A model generated the notes under the pieces. The model saw only the letters and a list, made by a program, of their open reading frames with translations. It was not told where the DNA came from and made no database searches. The position numbers and the translations under genes were made by a program. Below, one piece after another: positions 42,809-52,291 of a stretch of 64,000 nt of DNA (the first letter of the stretch is position 1; every line of letters begins with the position of its first letter). Source of the stretch: Terriglobia bacterium (GTDB taxonomy: Bacteria; Acidobacteriota; Terriglobia; Versatilivoradales; Versatilivoraceae); assembly GCA_022452285.1 (NCBI GenBank), contig JAKUNG010000018.1, positions 33,221 to 97,220 of the forward strand, in the 5' to 3' direction.

Positions 42809-43945
42809 ATGCAAAGTACCCTTATAGTCAAAGCTACCAAGTTCATTACTGTCTTTGTATTAAATATATTTTCTTTACCAATAGCCCTTGCCCACGACTT
42901 TTCAATTACTGAAACCACTATTTTCTTAGATAGTTCCAATACATATAAAATTGACATGTTAGTGGATGTTGATGCATTGGCTCTAGGAGTTTCTCCTACT
43001 TCCGATTCAGAGCAGGTTGTATCGATTCTTACGGCCTTGTCCCTGCAGGATCTCGAACAAGCAAAACAAAAGGCCCGGCAGACTATTCAACGTCGTATCC
43101 GACTGCGATTTGATGGAACCAAGCATGTTCCAACCATTACATTCCCAGATCATGGAACGAAATTTTCTGTTGAAAGTGAACTTCCCACCTTTCTTGGATT
43201 GACTGCCCGACTTTCAGGGGAAATTCCTCAATTTTCTAAGGAATTAACCTTTGGAGCTTCTCGGGCTTTTAAAGTAGTTAACCTTACAATTGTCGACAAA
43301 CGAGTAGGAAGGACTGTTCAACAACTTTTGGGTGTTGGTGAGGACAGTCCTCCATATGATTTACAGAGTCGCTCTATGTTTGGTGGAGAAGAAACAGTTA
43401 TTCTTCGTTACATATTGGTCGGCTTCGAACATATTTTACCGAAAGGTTTGGATCATATTTTGTTTGTTCTAGGTCTTTTCCTATTTAGTTGTCGCCTAAG
43501 GCCGTTACTTTGGCAAATAACAGCCTTTACTCTAGCTCATTCAATAACACTAGCACTGTCTATTTTTGGTCTATTTACACTTCCTTCCCGTCCGGTTGAA
43601 GCACTAATTGCACTTTCAATTGTATACGTAGGAATAGAAAATATGGTTACTACAGAACTAAAGCCTTGGCGACCCATGGTCGTTTTTGTTTTTGGACTGT
43701 TACATGGTCTTGGTTTTGCCCAGGTTTTACGTCAAGTTAGCATGCCGAAGGAACATTTTCTAACAGCTTTATTAACATTTAATTTAGGAGTTGAGTTTGG
43801 TCAGATAACTGTGTTGGCTTTAGCTTTTTTACTTTTTGGATGGTTTATAGAAAAACCTTGGTATAGACAAAGAGTTGTATTGCCTGGATCAGTTTTGATC
43901 TGTTTGATTGCTACTTATTGGTGTATTGAACGAACTTTCTTATAA
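42809..43945 (+). CDS. HupE/UreJ-family membrane protein
   Basis: A 378-residue protein with a signal peptide ending near ALAHD, an extracytoplasmic beta-rich domain (about residues 30-195) and a C-terminal membrane domain with six or seven helices. GFEHILPKGLDHILFVLGLFLF, FTLAHSITLALS and FGLLHGLGFA contain the histidines typical of HupE/UreJ proteins, proposed metal (nickel or cobalt) transporters. There is no hydrogenase or urease nearby. The larger N-terminal domain is the version common outside Proteobacteria. Substrate uncertain. Confidence 0.8.
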   Translation: MQSTLIVKATKFITVFVLNIFSLPIALAHDFSITETTIFLDSSNTYKIDMLVDVDALALGVSPTSDSEQVVSILTALSLQDLEQAKQKARQTIQRRIRLRFDGTKHVPTITFPDHGTKFSVESELPTFLGLTARLSGEIPQFSKELTFGASRAFKVVNLTIVDKRVGRTVQQLLGVGEDSPPYDLQSRSMFGGEETVILRYILVGFEHILPKGLDHILFVLGLFLFSCRLRPLLWQITAFTLAHSITLALSIFGLFTLPSRPVEALIALSIVYVGIENMVTTELKPWRPMVVFVFGLLHGLGFAQVLRQVSMPKEHFLTALLTFNLGVEFGQITVLALAFLLFGWFIEKPWYRQRVVLPGSVLICLIATYWCIERTFL

Positions 43946-44090
43946 CCAACAAAAATAGTTGTTTGGTTTAAGTGGTATAGAATTAAATTGATTTTGAGTG
44001 CTTGTGGTAGATGTAGACCAAGTTTTTTAGAATGGAAAGAAAATATATTGCTTAAATGTCTAAAGAAGTGATTAGGTGGATCAGTAGTAA

Positions 44091-45257
44091 CTAAATTTCT
44101 AAGAACTTGGGCAGTTTAGTAAGGTTTCGACAACCTTTTGATGTAACGACTACTAGATCTTCTATTCTAACTCCACCAATTCCATTGTAATATAGACCTG
44201 GTTCAACTGTAACAACCTGACCTTTCTTTAAGATATCTTGTGCTTTTGAACCAATATAGGGTGGTTCATGAATTTCAAGTCCTACACCGTGCCCTGTGCC
44301 ATGAAAAAACCCTTGCATACGACCATTATGAGTACCAGTTGGAAAGCCTAGCCTATGAAAGGTTTGTACGATCATTTGGTGAATTTTTCTACCACTAGAG
44401 CCTTCTTTGATTTGGTCTAAGGCTAGGGCCTGGGTACTTAAGACTGCATTGTAAATGTCTTTAATTTTGTTATTGGCGTTACCACGAATCACAGTTCGAG
44501 TTATGTCACCCCAATACCCTGAGTTCTGGCAGCGAGGAAAAATATCAAGAATAATAGGTTTGTGAGCTGGAAGTGGCCCGTGGCCTTCGTTATGAGGATC
44601 GCATCCATGATTTCCTCCTGCAACAATGGTGTGAGAAGCTAAATATCCATGGCTTAAAAGGATGGAGTTAATTTTGTGTTTAACTTTTTCTGCGGTGAGG
44701 GGGACACCATTTAAAATCAATTTCTTATTTGAATTGATTCTAGAATTCCGAATCATTTCAATTCCAGCTATGAGAGCCTTTTCAGCAGTTTTCTGGGCTT
44801 TACTTATTTCTCTAATCTCTTGTTGCTGTTTGATTTGACGTTCTTCAAAAAATGGCTCTGGTTTGGGAATTATTTTAAAACCACGTCGACGTAGCTTCCA
44901 AGCAAGCCCCGCAGGAAATTCATAAGGTACCTGTACCGTCTTAATTTTTTTTTTGGTGAAAATCCAATCGATGACAGCAGCAGTATCTATCGTTCTATGT
45001 CCTTGTTTGGATATTTCTTGTTGAATATGTGATAAAGAAAGAATTGTATTAACTTTAGCTTGGCGGTGTGCCCGATCAATTTCCAAATCACTCATTACCG
45101 AATAAGACCTCCCAAGAAATTCAAAGTAAATGAAGGAATCTGGAGCAAAAAACTTGGTGGCATATAGCATGTCTGCATTAATTTCACTTGCTGCGACTAA
45201 AAGTTTTGTATCAATTGGTGAAGAGAGAGGTTTTTTTCTTTTGGAATTTAATGTCAT
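44091..45257 (-). CDS. M24-family metallopeptidase (Xaa-Pro peptidase-like)
   Basis: A 388-residue protein with an N-terminal creatinase-like domain (about residues 15-150) and a C-terminal pita-bread domain. All five metal ligands are visible: Asp in ILDIFPR, Asp in GDITRT, His in GTGHGVGLE, Glu in VEPGLYY, and Glu in VRIEDLV. It probably cleaves Xaa-Pro bonds in peptides in the cytoplasm. It is the last gene of the leftward run dapB-dapA-dapD-dacB. Confidence 0.87.
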   Translation of the reverse strand: MTLNSKRKKPLSSPIDTKLLVAASEINADMLYATKFFAPDSFIYFEFLGRSYSVMSDLEIDRAHRQAKVNTILSLSHIQQEISKQGHRTIDTAAVIDWIFTKKKIKTVQVPYEFPAGLAWKLRRRGFKIIPKPEPFFEERQIKQQQEIREISKAQKTAEKALIAGIEMIRNSRINSNKKLILNGVPLTAEKVKHKINSILLSHGYLASHTIVAGGNHGCDPHNEGHGPLPAHKPIILDIFPRCQNSGYWGDITRTVIRGNANNKIKDIYNAVLSTQALALDQIKEGSSGRKIHQMIVQTFHRLGFPTGTHNGRMQGFFHGTGHGVGLEIHEPPYIGSKAQDILKKGQVVTVEPGLYYNGIGGVRIEDLVVVTSKGCRNLTKLPKFLEI

Positions 45258-45309
45258 AAAAATAGGAAACTTTAAGCAGACTAAATTGTAATTTAGTCTT
45301 GAAAGGAGT

Positions 45310-46890
45310 TTATAAAATGGGAAGATCAGCCATTAAGGAACATATATTGTCAATAGTCTGGTTAACTTTGCTTTTGGAAACCGCATAGTTGTTAACAATA
45401 ATAGCAAAAGCTATTTTTTCATTGCTGTTAAGTGGTTGAACATATCCACAGAGAGAGGAAACAAAACGCAAGCTACCTGTTTTTGCAAAGACTCTTCCTG
45501 TGGCAGAGCTATTGTTCATCCGATGTCTAAGGGTTCCATCTTTGCCAGCTATTGCCAAACTTTCTAAGAATTTTTGACCTTGAGGATGTTGATCCATGAA
45601 CTGCAAAAGACGAACAATCGATTCAGGAGTTAGTAGGTTAGTACGAGAAAGTCCAGAACCATCACTTAGGTTGAGATGTGCTTTGGCAATACCTGCTTTT
45701 TCTAAGAAAGTCCCTATAGCATTAAACCCGGTTGTCAAAGTTCCTACTCCTGATTTTTCAGCTCCCAATCCTCTAAGTAGCATATCCGCATATAGATTGT
45801 GGCTATTTTTCAACAGAATTTTTAAGCTTTCAATTAAGGGCAGAGAATACCAGTTAGAAATCTGGTTTTTAGGAAAATAGTTAATTTGTTTTTGACGTGC
45901 TTTCTCTAAGGACAAATCACCTTCCTCCATTACCTCTAGAGGGTTTAGAGTTCTAGTAATTGATTGGCCACTTATAGATATGCCACGCTTCTCCAAAGAT
46001 AATTTAAGAGAGGAGGCAGCATGCAAGGCTGGGTCAGAAATAGAAAGAAAATATGATATCAGGGGAGATTTTTTGGAGATGTTACCTGAAACTGTCAGAA
46101 CAGTTCCAGTAGGATCTCTTCCAATTCTTATATCAGTTCCTTTTTCAGTGGGTGCAGTAGTAACTTTATTAATAACGTCCAACTTCTTCTGCTTAGGATT
46201 GATTTCAATTATGGCTGGATCTCCAATAGCTTCACCAGAAAATACTGAGACGTTAAAGGAATTTTCGTGAACAGCAAGGGCACTGCAGGGGGCTCCATAT
46301 CCCCATAATAAATCCTCGTAATCCCAGTTTCGACCGAAAGGTTCATTTAAAAATAAAGTAGTGTCTGCAATGATATCCCCTTCTATTTTTCGAATACCAT
46401 ATTTGAAAATTTGATCTGCTATAGACTCAATAAATGCTGAAGTCTTATAGATTATTCTTTTTTTAACATTAGGTTGATAGATTCTTTTCTCTAAGTTGGG
46501 ATCCCCCTTCCCAACTAACACTATATTACCTAATAGACGCCCATTTTTGTCTAGACGCCCCTCGAAAAAGACAGGGGTTTTAAACTGGTAGTCTTTTCCC
46601 CAGTGATCGAGGACTGCAGCTGAAACCAATAATTTCATTCCAGAAGCTGGAGGTAATCGTTTTTTCTCGTTATAGGTAAAAAGGATCTCATTATTTTGGA
46701 GTGAAACGATTTGAATACCCCAAAAAGCTGAATTAAATTGAGGGTGGTTAATTAAAGATGTAATACTAGATTTCAATGAAAAACGTGAGGTTTCTGGGAA
46801 TGCTGCTTGTAACTTAAAAGGGTAAGTAAGGTATAAGATTAGCAGCAATGCAGCAAAGTTCTTGAACCACATTTGACAATAATTATTCAT
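45310..46890 (-). CDS. dacB: D-alanyl-D-alanine carboxypeptidase/endopeptidase (S13, PBP4-like)
   Basis: A 526-residue penicillin-binding protein of family S13. A signal peptide spans about residues 10-29. The three active-site motifs are SxxK in PASGMKLL, SxN in KNSHNLYADMLLR, and KTG in FAKTGSLRF. The large insert between SxxK and SxN is typical of PBP4. It trims or opens peptidoglycan cross-links in the periplasm. The start ATG overlaps the dapD stop by four bases, so peptidoglycan remodelling and diaminopimelate synthesis are translated together. Confidence 0.92.
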   Translation of the reverse strand: MNNYCQMWFKNFAALLLILYLTYPFKLQAAFPETSRFSLKSSITSLINHPQFNSAFWGIQIVSLQNNEILFTYNEKKRLPPASGMKLLVSAAVLDHWGKDYQFKTPVFFEGRLDKNGRLLGNIVLVGKGDPNLEKRIYQPNVKKRIIYKTSAFIESIADQIFKYGIRKIEGDIIADTTLFLNEPFGRNWDYEDLLWGYGAPCSALAVHENSFNVSVFSGEAIGDPAIIEINPKQKKLDVINKVTTAPTEKGTDIRIGRDPTGTVLTVSGNISKKSPLISYFLSISDPALHAASSLKLSLEKRGISISGQSITRTLNPLEVMEEGDLSLEKARQKQINYFPKNQISNWYSLPLIESLKILLKNSHNLYADMLLRGLGAEKSGVGTLTTGFNAIGTFLEKAGIAKAHLNLSDGSGLSRTNLLTPESIVRLLQFMDQHPQGQKFLESLAIAGKDGTLRHRMNNSSATGRVFAKTGSLRFVSSLCGYVQPLNSNEKIAFAIIVNNYAVSKSKVNQTIDNICSLMADLPIL

Positions 46891-47732
46891 CGCAATAATT
46901 CCTCCAGAATTGTTGACAAGTTAGTACTGGAGTCACGATATTTAACAATGACAGGGCAAGAGATTTGAAGACCATGTGAGGAAGCAAAGTTATTTTTGAT
47001 TTTTCTGCTACCAGGCACAACAATGGCATTGGTTGGAATAATCAGTGGGTTTTCACTAGATCCTCGGAAAATTTTTTCAGTTATCAAATCATATACTGGA
47101 ACCGATCCTGTTAAGATCGTTCCTGCACCGAGCACTGCACCATTTTGAATAATTGTTCCCTCATATATGCCACAGTTACCTCCTACTAGAACATCATCTT
47201 CAATAATAACTGGAAGAGCTCCAACAGGCTCTAGAATTCCTCCTACCTGGCTACCTGCACTTATATGTACTCTTTGGCCAATTTGAGCACATGAACCTAC
47301 TAATGCATGGGAATCTATCATAGTACCTTCATCGACATAAGCCCCTACGTTAATATACATAGGAGGCATTAGGGTTACTTGGTTCCCTAGATAAGCGCCC
47401 CTTCGTACTGAAGATCCACCTGGCACTAAACGGATATTATTTTTTGCTAGTGGCTTAAGATTTTTTAGTGGATAGGTTTGTTTATCACAAAACTGAAAAT
47501 GGTCATTTAATGAGAAATCAGAATTTTTTCCAAGTCTAAATCCTAAAAGAATTCCTTTTTTAACCCAAGTATTCACTTTCCAAACACCATCTTTTTTTTC
47601 TGCAGCCCTGATTGTTCCGCTATCTAACTTGTTGATAAAAATCTCGAATAGTTGATGTGACTCTTCATCTAGTTCGACAATTTTTCTTTCATAGTGATCG
47701 GTAATCAGTTTTTCTAATTCAAAACTTTTCAT
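46887..47732 (-). CDS. dapD: 2,3,4,5-tetrahydropyridine-2,6-dicarboxylate N-succinyltransferase
   Basis: A 281-residue left-handed beta-helix acyltransferase. GVWKVNTWVKKGILLGFRL and VRRGAYLGNQVTLMPPMYINVGAYVDEGTMIDSHALVGSCAQIG, read here in parts, are DapD signatures, and hexapeptide repeats run from about residue 105 to 235. It makes N-succinyl-2-amino-6-oxopimelate, so the succinylase branch of diaminopimelate synthesis is used. It is 44 bases from dapA and overlaps dacB. Confidence 0.93.
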   Translation of the reverse strand: MKSFELEKLITDHYERKIVELDEESHQLFEIFINKLDSGTIRAAEKKDGVWKVNTWVKKGILLGFRLGKNSDFSLNDHFQFCDKQTYPLKNLKPLAKNNIRLVPGGSSVRRGAYLGNQVTLMPPMYINVGAYVDEGTMIDSHALVGSCAQIGQRVHISAGSQVGGILEPVGALPVIIEDDVLVGGNCGIYEGTIIQNGAVLGAGTILTGSVPVYDLITEKIFRGSSENPLIIPTNAIVVPGSRKIKNNFASSHGLQISCPVIVKYRDSSTNLSTILEELLR

Positions 47733-47776
47733 TTTTAGCTCAAGGAAAGAGTGATGAAGAAAGTTAACTGCTTCTG

Positions 47777-48664
47777 TTAGATTAGTTCGAGTTTTTTAAG
47801 AACGCTCTCTAATTTTTGACGGTTGTCAGTTGCCATTGGTACTAGTGGTAAACGGTATACTTCTTGAATCAATCCCATCATTGATAGGGCGGCTTTAACC
47901 GGAACAGGATTAGTTTCGAGAAAATTCAGTTGCATGAGTTCAAATAGACGGTAATGAATTTCTCGAGCAGACTTCCAATGACCGTCTAATGCTTTATGTA
48001 CCATATTTGTGAAATCAGTTGGAATCTCATTGGCAATTACTGATATGCAACCGTCACCTCCTACTGCTATGAATGGTAAAGTTAAAGAATCATCTCCTGA
48101 TAGAACACTGAAATCAGAGGGACGATCTTTAAGTATTGCCATTACTTGATCCATATTTCCAGAGGCCTCTTTAACTCCTACAATATTTGGAATCTCTGCC
48201 AGCCTTAGGATGGTTTCAGGGAGAATGTTAACACCTGTTCTTCCTGGGATATTATAAATAATTATAGGAATTTCAACAGATTCAGCGATTTTTTTAAAGT
48301 GAAGGTAATGACCGTTTTGAGAGGGCTTATTATAGTAAGGACCAACCAAAAGAACTGCATCTGCATGAATTTTCTGAGCAAAGTGCGTAAGTTTAATTGC
48401 ATATTCAGTATTATTACTGCCAGCTCCAATTATGACTTTACTACGTTTATTAACATGTTCGACTATGAGTTCGCAGATTTGGCAGTGTTCTTCAAAATTT
48501 AGGGTTGAGGCCTCACCGGTTGTTCCACAGGGTACAATCGCATCAACTCTCCCTTGTATTTGAAGATCTATTAAATCTCTTAAGTGCTTCTCTTGTATTT
48601 GTCCAGAAGAATCAAAAGGTGTTATTAGAGCCGTCATAGCTCCACGAAACAATGGTGAATTCAT
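47777..48664 (-). CDS. dapA: 4-hydroxy-tetrahydrodipicolinate synthase
   Basis: A 295-residue TIM-barrel aldolase. FRGAMTALITPFD at the start, PCGTTGEASTLN, the catalytic tyrosine in IIYNIPGRTG, and the Schiff-base lysine in VGVKEASGN are all present. It condenses pyruvate with aspartate semialdehyde. I use ATG 48664; a GTG one codon upstream is also possible, with AAGG six bases away. It follows dapB in the leftward operon. Confidence 0.95.
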   Translation of the reverse strand: MNSPLFRGAMTALITPFDSSGQIQEKHLRDLIDLQIQGRVDAIVPCGTTGEASTLNFEEHCQICELIVEHVNKRSKVIIGAGSNNTEYAIKLTHFAQKIHADAVLLVGPYYNKPSQNGHYLHFKKIAESVEIPIIIYNIPGRTGVNILPETILRLAEIPNIVGVKEASGNMDQVMAILKDRPSDFSVLSGDDSLTLPFIAVGGDGCISVIANEIPTDFTNMVHKALDGHWKSAREIHYRLFELMQLNFLETNPVPVKAALSMMGLIQEVYRLPLVPMATDNRQKLESVLKKLELI

Positions 48665-48766
48665 CACTAGGTACCTTTAACCAGAAAAAAGGTTTTTCTA
48701 TAGAACCTTAAACTACATCATAGGATCTTATCATTAGTTAGATTTAGTTGTCATAATAAGGAGGCT

Positions 48767-49516
48767 TCAATTTTCCCAGAGATTTTTGAGGACTTGTTCG
48801 AAAGCATAAAATCCCTTTCGTTCTTGGATCCATTGTGCTGCTAGTAAAGCCCCAAAAGAAAATCCGGCACGAGAACGAGCCCGGTGGACTAGTTCAAGAC
48901 TATCCTCCTCAGAATCAAAGATTACTGAATGTGTGCCAGGAAAGTAACCAGAGCGAGCCGACACGAGGTGTAGCTCTTCAGGTAAAATTTTACGATTTAA
49001 ACATTCAGTCACCAAATGTTGTTTACGTGGGAAATACTCCAAGAGGATATCTCCAATTTTTTTTGCAGTTCCGCTAGGACTATCCATTTTTTTTCGATGA
49101 TGAATCTCCATGGCAAAGGCATCATAGTTATCGAAGGAATGTAGAAGTTTTGCACCAGTTTTGACAATTTGGAGAAAAATATTAAGACCTAGAGAAAAGT
49201 TTGGAGCATATACACATCCGACCCCATTATCTTGAATAATCTTTCTTACTTGTGGAATCTGGTGATACCAGTCTGTAGTTCCTATGACGATAGGTTTTCC
49301 TAATTCTACAATTTTTTGAATATTTGGTAGGGTACTTTGAGGTTGCGCAAACTCTATACAAACATTTACTTCACTTAGCAATTCTTCAGTAATAGTAGGA
49401 GAAACATTATCACCACCAAGTGGATCAACCCTAGCAATTATTTGATGACCTTGTTTTAAAGCTAAAAGTTCTACGTCCTTCCCCATATTTCCGTAGCCGA
49501 TAAGTGCAATCTTCAT
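48767..49516 (-). CDS. dapB: 4-hydroxy-tetrahydrodipicolinate reductase
   Basis: A 249-residue reductase. The N-terminal NAD(P) loop MKIALIGYGNMGKDVE, the motif MEIHHRKKMDSPSGTAKK carrying the catalytic histidines and lysine, and FGALLAAQWI are diagnostic. IGTTDW contains the conserved GTT loop. It is the first gene of the leftward dapB-dapA-dapD-dacB-M24 run. ATG start. Confidence 0.94.
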   Translation of the reverse strand: MKIALIGYGNMGKDVELLALKQGHQIIARVDPLGGDNVSPTITEELLSEVNVCIEFAQPQSTLPNIQKIVELGKPIVIGTTDWYHQIPQVRKIIQDNGVGCVYAPNFSLGLNIFLQIVKTGAKLLHSFDNYDAFAMEIHHRKKMDSPSGTAKKIGDILLEYFPRKQHLVTECLNRKILPEELHLVSARSGYFPGTHSVIFDSEEDSLELVHRARSRAGFSFGALLAAQWIQERKGFYAFEQVLKNLWEN

Positions 49517-49552
49517 TCTACCTCTCAGTTCGTTGATATTTATGAATACAAT

Positions 49553-52198
49553 TCAATGAACCTCTCCTTTGTAAGGAATTCCTAGTGAAACTAGGTTAGT
49601 GAAAAGACGGATTGCCCCTACTACTCCTGCAGGAAGTTGACGAAACCACGAGTATGAGGTAAGGACATACTGACCTTTTCCAAAATTTGCCACTAATAAT
49701 CCTCCATCAAGAGGTGATTCTCCGGGATCATTCGAGGCAAGTAATGCTTTAAACTGCTTATCCCTGTCCTGAATAAAATAGAGCCCTCGTTCTTGTACCC
49801 AATGTGAAAAATCTTGCTGAGTAATTTTGTTAGGATAGTGAAAGATACGATGTTCTGGCATAAGTATTGTCATAGGTGAATTTTCGTCAGTCACTCTATG
49901 TTTACGATCAACAATCCTAGACTGATAGGGTCCATATTGGGTCCGATTCCATGTTAACGGAGTATTATACTGAACAATGAAGACCCCACCGTTTTCGACG
50001 TATTTAAGTAGACGAACATTTTGTTCCACTAGGTCTGACCTTACTTGATAAGCTCTGATACCGGCGATAATGCAGTGGTATTTTCCCAAGTTTTCAGTAG
50101 CTAAATCTTCAGGTTGTAGGGGTGTAACAAACATACCTATTTGTTCGAGAGTTTGAGGGACCTGATCTCCAGCTCCCATGATGTAACCGATTCTTAACTT
50201 TTTAGGAGTTTTAAGATCAAGAGTCACTACTTCGGATTGAGCTATTTTATAGAGAGGTTGGTTCCATCTGTCAAAAACTGAAATCATTCTATGTTGTTGA
50301 GTGAATCGGCTATTATTGATGCTAGCAATTGCCCGGAAGCCAGTTCTACCAATTGGAACTGAATCGGAATTTCCCGAAGCACTAAATTGGAAGCTAGCTA
50401 GCTCGCCAGATTTTTCGATTGAGAACCAGAATTGTTCAGGTTGAACATTCCAACCTTTCGGTGGAATAAGCTCAAGTTTTCCTTGTATTTTACTTAGAGA
50501 GTCATTACGAACCTGTACCTGGATCTTGCGGGTTAGTCTAGCTTTATCCAATGGGACTAATTGAAGGGGTGGTTCGACATGTATATTCACTAATGGGACG
50601 ATATGAATGGGAACCGTCCGTGTTCCTCTAAGTCTATCAACTTTTAGAAATTCAACAGGTTGCTCCTTTTCAAGAGATATTCCCCTGTATTCATACCGTA
50701 GTCTAATTTTCATCAAATGGGGGGGAAGGGCTTGATTGATTAGTTTATAGTCTTTAACTGTGTAGGTGTTTTGATTTTTCGCGGTTCGTTTCCAGTGAGG
50801 TTCACTAGGTCTAGCGTTTGTTGGCACTGTACCCAGCATTTCAAAAGTTGTTTTTTCACCAGCTTTCAATAAAGGAAAGGGCTCAAGTAAAGGTTTCACT
50901 CTAAGGACTTTGCTGTCCCAGTCAATGCCTTTTAAGGTTAGAGGATAATTAGAGCGATTGACAACTTGAATACTTATTTGAAAAGTTTGACCGGATGTAA
51001 GTGCGGGTGAATCAATATACGCTTCAACTGACAAGGCGTTGAATCGGTGCAGGCATTCTATAAAATCTTTTTCTTTTTCAGTCAAAAAGAATCTGATGGA
51101 GTTAAATTTAGGGTCAGAAAAATCAGAGTGATTTAGTTTGTCTTGGATTTTCCTTAATTTTTCCAATCCGTCAATCAGTAAAGGTAACGATAGGGAATGA
51201 TCCGATATTGAGAATAAACGTTGAGCCTTTTTTGCAGTAAGCTCTAGTAAGAGTAGGTCATTTTTAAGCCAATTAGGTTTAGAAGTGTCTTCTGGAAATA
51301 AATCAGCTAAAGAAGATAATCGTAAGTTGAGAAAAGTCTCAAAAGAAGAAGTGTTGGATGTTATTTGGAAAGGTGAGTTATTCTTTTCGATTAATTTTAA
51401 GGCAATTGAATCTGATCCGGGAAGAGCATAAACATGGCCCATCCCCTGAGATCGATGGAGGCTATATCCAAGAGCGCCTATCTGTTTATACGACAAACCT
51501 AAGACAGGATTATATCTGCCGGTATTGATTTGAATATCTCCAGGATTCTTTTTATTAACAACGTAAAACTGTTGAGCCTTCCAGGGGAGTAGTCCCTGAT
51601 TGATTAATTGTGGAAACTGGTTTGGGTCTCCAGAGATTTTATAGGCTTCCCGGGCTAAAATTCCCGCTGCTTGGTGGTGACCATGACCATCTTGGAGTGA
51701 ACCATGATAAATGGAGATTATTGTAAGAGGACGGAAGGAACGAATAGCTCGGACTATATCTTCCAAAACATTATCATGTCCCCATTTTTTGATGGTTTCT
51801 TCCGAGCTTCTAGAAAAGCCAAAATCAAATGCTCGTGTGAAATACTGTTGAGTACCATAGAATTTGCTAGCAGCTATCATTTCTCCTGTCCTGACTAGTC
51901 CCAAAGCATCAAACAAATCTGAACTCACCAAATTTTGTCCTCCCTCACCTCTAGTGATTGTCAGTAAAGCTGTTTTAGCATGTAAGCCCCTGCTGACATA
52001 GGTTACTAAACCAGCGGGCTCATCATCAGGGTGGGCTGCAATGAATAAGACCCTAGAAGTAAGAGGAAGCCGTGATAATGATTGAACTAGGCCTGCTGCA
52101 CCTTGATCCCAAAGAGAGTTCTGGCCTAGACTACTGCTATTCAAAAAGACAAGTAGAAAACACCAAAAAAGAGGGGAATAGAATCGAATTAATCGAAT
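49553..52198 (-). CDS. Secreted PIG-L deacetylase with amidotransferase-like C-terminal domain
   Basis: A large protein (881 residues from ATT 52198, or 863 from TTG 52144). The PIG-L domain has zinc motif AAHPDDE and HGHHQAAG within its first 200 residues, so it likely removes an acyl group from a sugar-linked amine. A beta-rich middle (about 380-640, NEW3-like) and a C-terminal glutamine-amidotransferase-like fold (from LRIGYIMGAGDQVPQTL) follow. The TTG start has no signal peptide. Reading on upstream gives MRLIRFYSPLFWCFLLVFLN, a good signal peptide, from an ATT eight bases after GGAG; no ATG, GTG or TTG lies in that extension. Natural substrate unknown. Confidence 0.82.
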   Translation of the reverse strand: MRLIRFYSPLFWCFLLVFLNSSSLGQNSLWDQGAAGLVQSLSRLPLTSRVLFIAAHPDDEPAGLVTYVSRGLHAKTALLTITRGEGGQNLVSSDLFDALGLVRTGEMIAASKFYGTQQYFTRAFDFGFSRSSEETIKKWGHDNVLEDIVRAIRSFRPLTIISIYHGSLQDGHGHHQAAGILAREAYKISGDPNQFPQLINQGLLPWKAQQFYVVNKKNPGDIQINTGRYNPVLGLSYKQIGALGYSLHRSQGMGHVYALPGSDSIALKLIEKNNSPFQITSNTSSFETFLNLRLSSLADLFPEDTSKPNWLKNDLLLLELTAKKAQRLFSISDHSLSLPLLIDGLEKLRKIQDKLNHSDFSDPKFNSIRFFLTEKEKDFIECLHRFNALSVEAYIDSPALTSGQTFQISIQVVNRSNYPLTLKGIDWDSKVLRVKPLLEPFPLLKAGEKTTFEMLGTVPTNARPSEPHWKRTAKNQNTYTVKDYKLINQALPPHLMKIRLRYEYRGISLEKEQPVEFLKVDRLRGTRTVPIHIVPLVNIHVEPPLQLVPLDKARLTRKIQVQVRNDSLSKIQGKLELIPPKGWNVQPEQFWFSIEKSGELASFQFSASGNSDSVPIGRTGFRAIASINNSRFTQQHRMISVFDRWNQPLYKIAQSEVVTLDLKTPKKLRIGYIMGAGDQVPQTLEQIGMFVTPLQPEDLATENLGKYHCIIAGIRAYQVRSDLVEQNVRLLKYVENGGVFIVQYNTPLTWNRTQYGPYQSRIVDRKHRVTDENSPMTILMPEHRIFHYPNKITQQDFSHWVQERGLYFIQDRDKQFKALLASNDPGESPLDGGLLVANFGKGQYVLTSYSWFRQLPAGVVGAIRLFTNLVSLGIPYKGEVH

Positions 52199-52206
52199 AA
52201 CTGAGT

Positions 52207-52210
52207 CTCC
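52207..52210 (-). promoter_or_regulatory. Ribosome-binding site that decides the PIG-L start
   Basis: GGAG on the minus strand lies eight bases before the ATT at 52198 and over 60 bases before the TTG at 52144. The TTG has no comparable site of its own. This favours initiation at the ATT. Confidence 0.55.
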
Positions 52211-52291
52211 TGTAAAAAAACTAGTGAATGTATCTATTTAAACTTTATCTTTTTACACTTAATTAGCCTGACTGACAAGATTCTATGTAAA

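Noticed and set aside
43944..43968. Hairpin between the convergent HupE-like and M24 peptidase genes
   Set aside because: The stem AACCAACAA/TTGTTTGGTT needs a bulge, and neither strand has a T-tract after it, so I did not call a terminator.
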